DNA from: Lachnospiraceae bacterium
GTDB lineage: Bacteria > Bacillota > Clostridia > Lachnospirales > Lachnospiraceae
Length of the DNA stretch: 54,175 bases
Direction: 5' to 3'
Assembly: GCA_024680815.1 (NCBI GenBank)
Contig: JAILBQ010000099.1
Coordinates: 1-54,175, forward strand
The position numbers were made by a program, and so were the translations under genes. Each line of letters opens with the position of its first letter. Position 1 is the stretch's first letter. The notes beneath the pieces were generated by a model. That model saw nothing but the letters and a program-made list of their open reading frames with translations, did no database searches and was not told the DNA's origin. Shown one piece after another: positions 17,550-26,070 of this stretch.

Positions 17550-19910
17550 TCAGGACAGAGCCTTCTTAATTCTGTCCCAGTCGGGTATTCCCACCGCCGA
17601 GCGAAGCTCTTCCATCCTCTCCCTCTCTTCCTCGGGGAAGGAATAACCGCTCAGCGAATCCATTATCATAACCATGCTGTCATAGTCGAAAGAAAGGGCT
17701 ATCTCCCTTAAAGACATAAGGGCGTCGTCAAGCTCCGCCTTTGTAATAAGCGGCAGCTCCTCCGCCTCCTTTTTATCCCCCGCTTCCTCTATCGGTCTTA
17801 AGGCTTCCCCGAGCTCCCGGTAATCCCGTAAAAAGCCCGGAGTGTGCTTCCGGATATATTCGATATTCCCGCTGTCCCCGGCCTCCTCCAGCGCCGCCGC
17901 TGCGGAGGAGAGCTCCCTGGCTCCGATGGTGCGGGCCATGCTCTTTAAGGCATGTACCTTAATCGTGAAATCCTGCCAGCTTCCCCTCTCCACATAGCGT
18001 CCCAGCTCTTCCGCCTTTTCGGCTGCCGAGGAGAAGAAAATCTCCAGAACCTCCATGAGCCCCTCCGCTGAGCCGCAGTTATCCAGCGCGGCCTTTAAAT
18101 CCAGGGCATGGATCAGCTTCAGCCAGGCCGGAAGGGCGGAAATATCCCCGTCCTCAAAAACCTCTTTCTCCGGAACGCTTATTCCGTCAGTTTTTACCAC
18201 CTTGTTTTCCGGGAGGTAGCGAAGAAGCGTCCCCTCCAGATGCTCGGAAGAAACCGGCTTGGTCACATAGTCCGTAAATCCTGCCTTTATATACTCTTCC
18301 CTCGCCCCTGAAACGGCATTGGCCGTAAGGCAGATAACCGGGATGCTCTTTGAACCCTTTTTCGGTATTTCCCGAAGTCTTTGAAGGGTTTCCACCCCGT
18401 CCATATCGGGCATCCTGTGATCCAGGAAAATAAGGTCATAGTCCTCTTTCTTAAAAAGCTCAAGACACTCCGAGCCGCTGCGGGCAGTATCTATCCCGAT
18501 TTTCGTGCGCCGCAGGAGATTTGTTATGACGCTTAAATTCATGGGCGTATCATCAACCACCAGAATCCGCGCGTCCGGCGCCTGAAAGAGCTCCTTTCCG
18601 CCATGTTCTCCGCCCCGCTTCACAATCGCGCTTTCGGAATCTCCGATTTCCGTCCAGTCGGAAACCCCCTGGAGAAGCTCAAAGGAAAAGGTGGAGCCTT
18701 CGCCGTAAATGCTTTCAACCTTAAGAGACGAACCCATCATCTCAAGGAGTCTGGAGGTTATGTTCAACCCCAGCCCGGTGCCCTCTATAACCCGGTTCCT
18801 CTCCTCCTCTATCCTGTCAAAGGCCGTGAACAGCTTTTCGATATCCTCTTCCCTTATACCTATTCCGGTATCGGAAACCGCCACCTTAAGAAGAATGCCG
18901 GAAGAGCCCCGTTTTTCAAAATCCACCTTAAGGGTAACGGAGCCGTATTCGGTGTATTTCACCGCGTTCGTCAGTATATTGGTTATGATCTGCTTTATTC
19001 TTATCTCATCCCCGTTAAGAACCCTGGGGAGGGAGGCGTTCATATCCAGCTTAAGCTTCAGTCCCCTGGCCTCCGACCGGGCGCGGATCATGTTCATAAG
19101 ATAGCCGATAAGAGAGGAAATCTCATAGTCCGCCGGCAGGATCTGCAGTTTTCCCGCCTCTATTTTGGAGAGATCCAGAATATCATTAATCAATCCCAGA
19201 AGATTTATTCCCGCGTTCTCCACATCTCTGGCACAGGAGATGATGGCCTGATCCGCGCTCTCCCTTAATATCATCTCGTTCATTCCGAGGATGGCGTTTA
19301 TCGGGGTACGGATTTCATGGGACATATTGGAAAGGAAAGAGGTCTTGGCCTTGTTGGCGGCGTCCGCGTCCACGGCCAGCTCTCCCATCTCCCTGGTGAT
19401 TTCCTCGAGGAAGGTGGCCATCCGCTCGTTTAAGGGTATTTCCCCTCTTTTGTCCTCTTCCTCCTCCGGCTCTTGAAGCGGAACCTCTGAAGCTCTCTCC
19501 GCCGCCTCTCCCTCTCTGAAGCCCACGGCCAGCAGAGCGGAATTCACCACGCCCCCTCCGCTTTTGTCCTGGACTATTTCCGCAAAGCCGCGAACCCAGG
19601 AAAGCTCTTCGGAAACACTCTGAAAGGAGCGCACATCCATAGCCGAAAGCTCTCCCAAAAACCTGCCGCGGTTTTCGCAGATTATCAGGAAAAGAGCCTG
19701 GGGAGAAAAGGCCTTCATCTCGTTTACATACGCCCTTAAATCAGACACCATCCGTCTCGGGGAGGCATAGGAAAGCCGGATCACATCCCCCTCGCGCACC
19801 TGTGCCATGAAATAAAGCCGGCCGTTTTTATCGTAGCCCGCGGGGCAGCGTACAACTTCTCTCACCCCCCCGCTTCGTAACAATCGGAAATTCCCGGACG
19901 TTGTCCACAA
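17550..19910 (-). CDS. Hybrid sensor histidine kinase/receiver/Hpt, 3' part of a frameshifted FIST kinase
   Basis: A 786-codon frame. After the displaced end of a FIST_C domain (~residues 10-130) come a dimerisation/phospho-acceptor segment SNMSHEIRTPINA near residue 198, a histidine kinase ATPase with DTGIGI and GTGLGLNI, a receiver with DLIFLDHRMP, and an Hpt domain with VHALKSMA near the end. It is thus a phosphorelay protein ending in Hpt. There is no credible start: the frame opens with TTG inside FIST_C and no ribosome binding site. Its true N-terminus is the FIST frame upstream, joined through a run of seven G at about 19865-19871 (minus strand). With six G the two frames fuse into KRGVREVVRCPAG. 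Confidence 0.85.
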   Translation of the reverse strand: MWTTSGNFRLLRSGGVREVVRCPAGYDKNGRLYFMAQVREGDVIRLSYASPRRMVSDLRAYVNEMKAFSPQALFLIICENRGRFLGELSAMDVRSFQSVSEELSWVRGFAEIVQDKSGGGVVNSALLAVGFREGEAAERASEVPLQEPEEEEDKRGEIPLNERMATFLEEITREMGELAVDADAANKAKTSFLSNMSHEIRTPINAILGMNEMILRESADQAIISCARDVENAGINLLGLINDILDLSKIEAGKLQILPADYEISSLIGYLMNMIRARSEARGLKLKLDMNASLPRVLNGDEIRIKQIITNILTNAVKYTEYGSVTLKVDFEKRGSSGILLKVAVSDTGIGIREEDIEKLFTAFDRIEEERNRVIEGTGLGLNITSRLLEMMGSSLKVESIYGEGSTFSFELLQGVSDWTEIGDSESAIVKRGGEHGGKELFQAPDARILVVDDTPMNLSVITNLLRRTKIGIDTARSGSECLELFKKEDYDLIFLDHRMPDMDGVETLQRLREIPKKGSKSIPVICLTANAVSGAREEYIKAGFTDYVTKPVSSEHLEGTLLRYLPENKVVKTDGISVPEKEVFEDGDISALPAWLKLIHALDLKAALDNCGSAEGLMEVLEIFFSSAAEKAEELGRYVERGSWQDFTIKVHALKSMARTIGARELSSAAAALEEAGDSGNIEYIRKHTPGFLRDYRELGEALRPIEEAGDKKEAEELPLITKAELDDALMSLREIALSFDYDSMVMIMDSLSGYSFPEEERERMEELRSAVGIPDWDRIKKALS

Positions 19911-20637
19911 AGAAACGGTCCGTCGTCACTCCGAGATATTTCCGGTAAATGTCCGCGGCCGGAACGTTGTCTATCCGGGACATACTGTATTTGCCGTCGG
20001 TGGCTGTCACCGTCATCTCTTTGCCTATGGGCTTCCACCCCATATCGTAGGACACGTGCATTTTTAATTCCGGCCCGGAAAAGACGATGGCAAGTATCCC
20101 GCAGGAATCGGCACGATCCGAAAGAACACAGGGCTTTTCGGTGGCTCCTTTTTCCGGAGAGGAAAAATTCACTGCTGCGCCGGCTTCCGCCCCGACCACG
20201 GTGACGTTTTCTTCAGCCACGATATTTAAGAAATCATCCAGCTCCAGCACAACTCCGGCGGAAAAGACCATGATTCCGGCAATATCGTCCTTGTACCGGA
20301 TTTCCCTGCGGAGAATATTTCCCGCCTCCTTCGGCGTAAGCTTTCTGCAGTCGAAGTGAAAAACCTCCGCCCTGGAATTTTCAAACAGGAGAAAGCTGTA
20401 TATTCCCTCTCCCACCCCCAGAGAATGCCTGCCGGTGGTGAGCCCCGCGATGCCCGCTCCGGGAAGCTCACGCCGGATTATTTCCAGCTTTTTATTTATG
20501 ACCTCCGGATCGGGATTCGGTTCACAGATCTCAACAAGGCAGTCCCGGGCCTTAAGAAAGCTCTCTTCGGTTTTCAGCTTCCGGATATAGTCGACAAGCT
20601 CGGCCGTATCCGCAGTTATCAGGGTCTTCTGTACCAT
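19828..20637 (-). CDS. FIST sensor domain, 5' part of the frameshifted hybrid kinase
   Basis: Encodes a FIST_N region (about residues 30-200) and the start of FIST_C (YRKYLGV, FVDNVREFPIVTKRGG). FIST domains are cytoplasmic small-ligand sensors fused to signalling proteins. The last eight or so codons after TKRGG are out of frame. Correcting the G7 run gives one protein of about 1030 residues: FIST, histidine kinase, receiver, Hpt. ATG at 20637 follows GGGGGG by 7 bases; a TTG two codons earlier is possible. Lipid anchors or membrane segments are absent. Confidence 0.75.
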   Translation of the reverse strand: MVQKTLITADTAELVDYIRKLKTEESFLKARDCLVEICEPNPDPEVINKKLEIIRRELPGAGIAGLTTGRHSLGVGEGIYSFLLFENSRAEVFHFDCRKLTPKEAGNILRREIRYKDDIAGIMVFSAGVVLELDDFLNIVAEENVTVVGAEAGAAVNFSSPEKGATEKPCVLSDRADSCGILAIVFSGPELKMHVSYDMGWKPIGKEMTVTATDGKYSMSRIDNVPAADIYRKYLGVTTDRFFVDNVREFPIVTKRGGERSCTLPRGLR

Positions 20638-20643
20638 CGGCAA

Positions 20644-20775
20644 TCCCCCCGAAAGTGCGAATGCGTATGGTATTATACCATATAAACCACCCGTCGGGGA
20701 ATATTTTTAAAATAGACGCGCCGTCGGGAAGTGTGGTATTATACATATATCTATGCACACGAAAGAAGGGCTCCT
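20644..20775. promoter_or_regulatory. Divergent promoter region with palindrome
   Basis: Intergenic region between the FIST kinase (minus) and the c-di-GMP enzyme (plus). TATGGTA/TACCATA at 20666-20682 form a 7-bp-arm palindrome with a 3-base centre that contains a perfect minus-strand TATAAT. An 11-base direct copy TGGTATTATAC recurs at 20734-20744, where TATTAT can be the plus-strand -10 with TAGACG 18 bases upstream. CCGTCGGG also occurs twice (near 20691 and 20721). The doubled layout suggests shared control. Confidence 0.5.
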
Positions 20776-22941
20776 ATGAACGGCAATCCTACAACGCGGA
20801 AAAATGTGCTTATTGTGGACGATGTGGAAGTAAACCGTCTGATTCTGAAGAATACTCTGGAAAACGACCTTGTTCCTCTGGAGGCCGCCAACGGGGACGA
20901 TGCCATAAAGATTATCGAAGAACACCTCGACAACATAGCGGTTATTCTTCTGGATCTCAACATGCCCGGCAAAAACGGCTTCGATGTGCTGGAATATATG
21001 TTTGAGGCCCATTTAACCGATGACATTCCGGTGATCGTCCTCTCCTCCAGCGACGAGGAGGCAAAGATCGAGAAGGCCTTTTCCCTGGGAGCCATCGACT
21101 ATATGCCCAGGCCTTTCTCCGCGAGGCTTCTTTTACGCCGGGTTTTAACGACCATCTCTCTTTTTCACCGCAAAAAGGCCATGGCCTTCGAAATCGACAA
21201 GCGCTTCAGTATGGCCGAAAACCGCATAGATCCCCTGACCGGTCTTTATACCAGCAATATTTTCTATAACCAGGTCTATGACAAAATCAAAAACGCCCCC
21301 CGCCGCTCTCTTTGCATGGTGGCCGTCGACATCGACCATTTCAAGCTCTTCAACCGCTTTTACGGCCGGGCGAAGGGGGATGAATACCTTCGTCTCATAG
21401 GAAAGTCCCTGAAGGCCTATGAGGAAAAATACAGCGCCATCGCGGGGTATCTGGGCGGGGACGATTTCGCGATCCTGATTCCCAACAGGCAGGGCATTTT
21501 GGGCGATATGAAAAAGCGGGCCAGGGAGGAGCTGCTTGATCGGGACTACGAGCTGGGCTATGCTCCGAAATTCGGTGTCTTTTCCATCGAGGATCCCACC
21601 GAGCCGGTAATGGACATAGTCGACCACGCGTTTACGGCCCTCGCCAGCATCCGCACCGACTATACCCATCTTATGGCCTGGTACAATCAGGATATGGTGC
21701 GGCACGTCAGAGACGAATTCGTGCTGTTAAGCGATGTGGAAAGGGCGGTCCGGGACAACGAATTCACGTTCTACCTTCAGCCCAAATGCAACATGCTTTC
21801 CGGAAAGATTGTGGGTGCGGAGGCTCTGGTGCGATGGAGCCACAGGGACAAGGGAATGATTCCTCCTGCTGCCTTTCTTCCGGTGCTGGAGAAAAACGGC
21901 TTCATAACAAAGGTGGACCAGCTCGTGTGGGAAAAGGTCTGCCAGTGGCAGAGAAACTGGATAGACAACGGCCACGACGCCCTTCCGATTTCGATAAACG
22001 TTTCCAGAAACGATATGTTTTCCCTTGACTTCACGGACTATTTCCTGAAGCTCATCGAAAAATACCGTCTTCCCTCCAACCTTATCGAGCTGGAGATAAC
22101 CGAAAGCTCCTATATCGAGGATCTTGAACGGGTGGGGGCGGAGATCAACAAGCTCCACGCCGCGGGCTTCTCAATACTCATGGACGACTTCGGCAGCGGC
22201 TATTCCTCCCTGAATTCCCTCAAGGAGCTGGATATAGATGTTTTGAAGATCGACATGAAGTTCCTGCATATCGACTATGAAAACCAGGCCAAGGGAGTGA
22301 GCATCCTTGAATCCATGGTCAATATGGCAAACCAGCTGCGCCTTCCCATCATAATCGAGGGCATAGAGATGTACGAGCAGGTGAATCTCCTGACGGAGAT
22401 GGGCTGCAAATATGCCCAGGGCTATTACTACTACAAGCCCATAAACGTGGCCGCCTACGAGGATCTTCTCCTGGACGAATCCAAGGTGGATTTCGGAGGC
22501 ATCCAGCTTTCCGAGGTGGATCAGGTTCACATGATGGATTTAAGCGAGGAAAAGCTCTTCAGCGACGAAATGATAAACAACATTCTGGGAGCCATCGCTT
22601 TCTACGAAATAAACGGAGATACCGTGCGGCTCCTTCGTCTCAACGAGCAATACTACAACATGATGGATATGGACTATGTTATGGCGGACTCGGAATACGC
22701 CACCCATCTTCGCCAGTCCATCTATCCCGAGGACCGGGACAAATTTTTCTGGCTCTTTAAGAAGGCCGATGAAAACGGACTTAGGGGCGCAACCGCAGAT
22801 ATCCGCTATATGAAGGACGGCGTGGATATGCGCTGGATCCGTTTCCGGATTTTCCCTCTTCGCAAGCAGAACGACTCCAGGCTCTACTACGGTTCCCTGG
22901 AGGACATTACCGAAATTTATCAGAATAACGAAAACGGGTGA
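20776..22941 (+). CDS. Response regulator with GGDEF, EAL and PAS-like domains
   Basis: A 721-residue cytoplasmic c-di-GMP enzyme. Domain order: receiver (residues ~10-125, VDDVEVN, ILLDLNMPG, VLSSSD), GGDEF (~155-300, YLGGDDFAIL, intact catalytic motif, no RxxD inhibitory site upstream of it), EAL (~325-575, EALVRW, ELEITESS, DDFGSGYSS, EGIE, all key residues present) and a C-terminal PAS-like fold (~600-715). It may both make and break c-di-GMP. ATG at 20776 has AGAAGGG upstream; an earlier in-frame start has none. Divergent from the FIST kinase, so the two probably share a signal. The stop codon lies inside the terminator stem. Confidence 0.9.
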   Translation: MNGNPTTRKNVLIVDDVEVNRLILKNTLENDLVPLEAANGDDAIKIIEEHLDNIAVILLDLNMPGKNGFDVLEYMFEAHLTDDIPVIVLSSSDEEAKIEKAFSLGAIDYMPRPFSARLLLRRVLTTISLFHRKKAMAFEIDKRFSMAENRIDPLTGLYTSNIFYNQVYDKIKNAPRRSLCMVAVDIDHFKLFNRFYGRAKGDEYLRLIGKSLKAYEEKYSAIAGYLGGDDFAILIPNRQGILGDMKKRAREELLDRDYELGYAPKFGVFSIEDPTEPVMDIVDHAFTALASIRTDYTHLMAWYNQDMVRHVRDEFVLLSDVERAVRDNEFTFYLQPKCNMLSGKIVGAEALVRWSHRDKGMIPPAAFLPVLEKNGFITKVDQLVWEKVCQWQRNWIDNGHDALPISINVSRNDMFSLDFTDYFLKLIEKYRLPSNLIELEITESSYIEDLERVGAEINKLHAAGFSILMDDFGSGYSSLNSLKELDIDVLKIDMKFLHIDYENQAKGVSILESMVNMANQLRLPIIIEGIEMYEQVNLLTEMGCKYAQGYYYYKPINVAAYEDLLLDESKVDFGGIQLSEVDQVHMMDLSEEKLFSDEMINNILGAIAFYEINGDTVRLLRLNEQYYNMMDMDYVMADSEYATHLRQSIYPEDRDKFFWLFKKADENGLRGATADIRYMKDGVDMRWIRFRIFPLRKQNDSRLYYGSLEDITEIYQNNENG

Positions 22942-22960
22942 GCTTCGGCTCACCCGTTTT
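22931..22960. terminator. Bidirectional terminator hairpin
   Basis: A perfect 13-bp stem (AAAACGGGTGAGC with its complement) and a TTCG loop. The stop codon of the GGDEF-EAL gene is inside the left arm. It lies 11 bp from the end of the convergent M13 peptidase gene and serves both. Confidence 0.9.
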
Positions 22961-22971
22961 CTGTCTGCTGT

Positions 22972-25095
22972 TTACCACACATCCACCCTGTTTTCAGGAG
23001 CCGTATACATCCCGTCTCCCTCTTCTATCCCGTAGGTCGTAAGGAACTCATCGCTTTGCGAGAGCGGAATATTGACCCTTATGTTTTCCAGCGGATGGGA
23101 ATCCGAGGAAAGCTGCCAGAGGGCGCTTTCGTAGGTGTTTAACTGTGCCCAGCCGAAGGCCGCGGCGGTGAAGAATTTGTCGTAATCGAAATTCTCTTTC
23201 TTTTCCGCAATGGAGAGCGCAGCCTTCATGCCCGCCAGATCCGCCGTAAGCTCCGCCTGGAACTGCTCCGGGTTAAGAGCCTCTGCCCCGGTGAAGGGTA
23301 TGATATTGCCGATAGCACTTAAAAGCGGTTCGGAACGCTCCTCAAAGGCCGCCTTGTCCTTGTCGGCCCACCAGTCCGCAAAATTACCGTCCTTGTCGAA
23401 CTGTGCTCCCACCGTATCGAAAACATGACTGACCTCATGGCCTATGGTCTCCGCCCCGACGGTGGCTAAAAACGCCTCTTCGCCCTGATCGGGTGAAAAC
23501 GCTCCCACCAGATCGCCGCAGAGAATCGTAAAGGTATTTGTTGCAGGATCGTACCAGGCTCCCACCTCTCTTGTGGAAACCTCCCAGAGTCCGGGATCCT
23601 CTTCCCCGTTAAGCTGTATCCTTCCTCTCTCCCTCTTAAAGAGCGTGATATCGCGGTAGGCGTCGATAAGGCTGCCGCCTTTTTCCGGCGGAACGATATC
23701 CAGAGAGGAATAATCGACGCGGCTGTCCGAATAACAGGCCCGGATCTTCATGTTTTTAAGCTTTTCGACGGCCTTCTTCTTCGTCTTGTCAGAAAGCCAT
23801 TCTTCTTTTGAAAGCATGTCCTTATAGTATTCAACTATCTCTTCTGTAAGGGCAATGACCTTTTCCCTCTCCTCTTCGGAGCAGAAATTATCAATATAGG
23901 CATAATCCAGCGGTTCGGAAAGATACGCTCCCACCACCGCGATACCGGTTTCCTCATCCGAAACCGTGCCGGTGCTTCCGTATTGCTCGGAAATAAGCCC
24001 TATATTTACATCATAGGCCTCCCGGTCCAGCTTTCCTATCATGTTTCCCGCCAGATGGGCCAGGAGATAATTTTTGATATTGTCCAGCTCATCCTCCGTA
24101 TAGAGCTTTTTAAGGCTTTCCAGCCAATCGGGCTCCTGAAGGTTTAACTGCTTTGTCTCCCCCCAGCCGTAGGCCTCCACGGCCTCCATAACGGGCACAT
24201 CCCCTTCCTCCTTCTTTAACTCATCCGGAGTGCGCTTGTTGATGATGCGCTCGTAAATATCCTCGGCATAGCTGTCTTCCACGGAATTAATGCTCTTCGC
24301 CAGCTCCGTTTCAAAGGCTTCACAGGAGCTTAAGATATCTTCGATTCTTTCCGAATCATAGTTAAGCCGTCCGTAGAGATAGCGCACCACATAGGTCTGG
24401 TAATTCTTTGTGGCACTTCCGTTTTCGGTAAGTGTCGTATATTCATCGGAGTCTCCGAACAGCAGGGAGGTGGGCTGGATATTAACCTGATAGGAGCCGT
24501 CAGCGCTGAAGGTATTTTCCACCGAGCAGGAAAAAAGCCCGGGATGAAAAGCGTCAGCCTCGGAAAGATAGGCTGAAAGGCCCTCTGTATCCTTGATTTT
24601 CTCGATTTCCTCAACCTCTTTTTGGAAGTCCTCAATTCCGCCCTTGTTTCTGTTGTCCCAGTCCGTGGCAAGGCTGTAGAGATTTCGTACAAGCTCCGCG
24701 TCATGGCCTTTATAAGAGGACTTGGTCATAAGCTCGAATTCCCGCCCCTTCATTATTGTCTGGCAGTCCACAAAAACTCCGGCGGAGGCAAAGCCCGGCT
24801 GAAAGGTAAGAGAACGGAAATAGTCCACATTTTTCGCGGTGTAGAAATCGTCCTTCTCAGAAGCCGTCGTTTCGTCGGTCACCGCCCCCAGTATGGATGA
24901 GGACAGCCATTTGTCCCCGTAGCTTCCCTGGCCCATAAAGCTCTCCGGAAGGGGTATTTCTTCCCCCGCAGCCTTGTCTTTTCCGGCATTCGGCGTTACG
25001 GCCAGTCCGCCTTCGCTTCCGTCTTCCGCCACGGAGCCGCAGCCTGAAAGAGCAAGCACGACCACAAGAAATAACGCTGTTATCCTTACTTTCAT
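22972..25095 (-). CDS. M13-family (neprilysin-like) zinc metallopeptidase lipoprotein
   Basis: A 707-residue secreted endopeptidase. The N-terminus is a lipoprotein signal ending LALSGCGS (lipobox LSGC), so it is anchored outside the membrane. The zinc site is HEVSH at residues 553-557, with the third ligand in ELTADLAG (E615, D619), at the M13 spacing. The N-terminal helical lobe has VDYFRSLT, and the C-terminus ends in the family's NPLS-like positions changed to ENRVDVW. The gene overlaps the MOSC-MogA stop (ATGA), so it is the last gene of the molybdenum operon although no functional link is evident. Confidence 0.9.
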   Translation of the reverse strand: MKVRITALFLVVVLALSGCGSVAEDGSEGGLAVTPNAGKDKAAGEEIPLPESFMGQGSYGDKWLSSSILGAVTDETTASEKDDFYTAKNVDYFRSLTFQPGFASAGVFVDCQTIMKGREFELMTKSSYKGHDAELVRNLYSLATDWDNRNKGGIEDFQKEVEEIEKIKDTEGLSAYLSEADAFHPGLFSCSVENTFSADGSYQVNIQPTSLLFGDSDEYTTLTENGSATKNYQTYVVRYLYGRLNYDSERIEDILSSCEAFETELAKSINSVEDSYAEDIYERIINKRTPDELKKEEGDVPVMEAVEAYGWGETKQLNLQEPDWLESLKKLYTEDELDNIKNYLLAHLAGNMIGKLDREAYDVNIGLISEQYGSTGTVSDEETGIAVVGAYLSEPLDYAYIDNFCSEEEREKVIALTEEIVEYYKDMLSKEEWLSDKTKKKAVEKLKNMKIRACYSDSRVDYSSLDIVPPEKGGSLIDAYRDITLFKRERGRIQLNGEEDPGLWEVSTREVGAWYDPATNTFTILCGDLVGAFSPDQGEEAFLATVGAETIGHEVSHVFDTVGAQFDKDGNFADWWADKDKAAFEERSEPLLSAIGNIIPFTGAEALNPEQFQAELTADLAGMKAALSIAEKKENFDYDKFFTAAAFGWAQLNTYESALWQLSSDSHPLENIRVNIPLSQSDEFLTTYGIEEGDGMYTAPENRVDVW

Positions 25096-26048
25096 TTTGT
25101 TCCTCCTGATTTATCCGGCGTTTCACCCCGGAGAATTTTCAACGCGTGGGGGAGGGCGGGCAGCAGAAACTCCAGCTCCTCCTTAACAGCCTTCGGACTT
25201 CCGGGAAGGTTTATTATAAGGGTGCTCCCCCGAATCCCGGCGCTCTGTCTTGAAAACATTGCGTTTTTTGTGATATTCATCGAAAAGGCCCGAAGTGCCT
25301 CCCCGATCCCCGGGGCTTCCCGGTCCGAGACCTGAAGGGTGGCCTCCGGCGTGAGATCCCGCTCCGAAAAGCCCGTGCCCCCGGAGGTAAAAACCACATC
25401 GGCGCGCCTCCTGTCCGAAAGGCGTATAAGCTCCCTCTCCAGCTCTTCTCTTCCGTCCGGCAAAAGCAGGGCTTCGATAACCCGGTACCCCGCCGCTTCC
25501 AGCATTTCTTTCATAAGCGGGCCGCTCTCATCCTCTCTTTCCCCTGCCGCGCAGCTGTCGGAAAGAGTTATGATTCCCGCCCTGAAGGGACGGTCCGGCT
25601 CCGGCGGGAGAACACATATCTCATCTCCGGGACGGATAATCCCTCCCTTTAAAACCTCGGCGAATACCCCTTCCCGCGGCATGATGCACTCTCCCACGGC
25701 CTCGTAGATTTTGCAGTGACTGTGACAGTTTTTCCCGAGCTGGCTTATCTCCAGAAGCGCATTTCCGATTTCCACAAGGCTCCCGACTGCGATGCTCTTC
25801 CAGTCTATTCCCGCAGTCACCAGGTTTTCACCGAAGTCCCCGAAGCTTACCTTTGCCCCCTTCTTTTTGAAGGCCTCTGCCTCCTCAGAGGGCAGCAGAC
25901 TTATCTGTCTGTGCCAGCTTCCCGCGTGGGCGTCGCCGACTATTCCGTATCCTTCCTTAAGCTCTGCGCTCTGCACCGGCTTCTTTCCGGTGCCGCGTTC
26001 AGCGCTTAAGCACACCGCCACAAGCTTTCCTTTTATTTTCACGTCCAT
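25092..26048 (-). CDS. MOSC domain fused to MogA/MoaB molybdopterin adenylyltransferase
   Basis: A 318-residue fusion. Residues 1-145 are a MOSC domain (GDAHAGSWHRQIS, FGDFGENL, conserved Cys in NCHSHCKIY), which carries sulfur in molybdenum cofactor enzymes. Residues ~155-318 are a MogA/MoaB domain (ITLSDSCAAGEREDESG, FTSGGTGFSERDLTPEA, INLPGSPKAV), which adenylylates molybdopterin before metal insertion. This fusion is known in Clostridia. Placed 22 bp after moaA. The ribosome binding site of the ATG at 26048 is poor. Confidence 0.88.
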   Translation of the reverse strand: MDVKIKGKLVAVCLSAERGTGKKPVQSAELKEGYGIVGDAHAGSWHRQISLLPSEEAEAFKKKGAKVSFGDFGENLVTAGIDWKSIAVGSLVEIGNALLEISQLGKNCHSHCKIYEAVGECIMPREGVFAEVLKGGIIRPGDEICVLPPEPDRPFRAGIITLSDSCAAGEREDESGPLMKEMLEAAGYRVIEALLLPDGREELERELIRLSDRRRADVVFTSGGTGFSERDLTPEATLQVSDREAPGIGEALRAFSMNITKNAMFSRQSAGIRGSTLIINLPGSPKAVKEELEFLLPALPHALKILRGETPDKSGGTK

Positions 26049-26070
26049 CAGACTTATCCGTCGTTCCTTA

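Noticed and set aside
18603-19268. 221-codon plus-strand frame opposite the histidine kinase
   Set aside because: Antisense to clear HisKA/HATPase motifs and without family motifs of its own.
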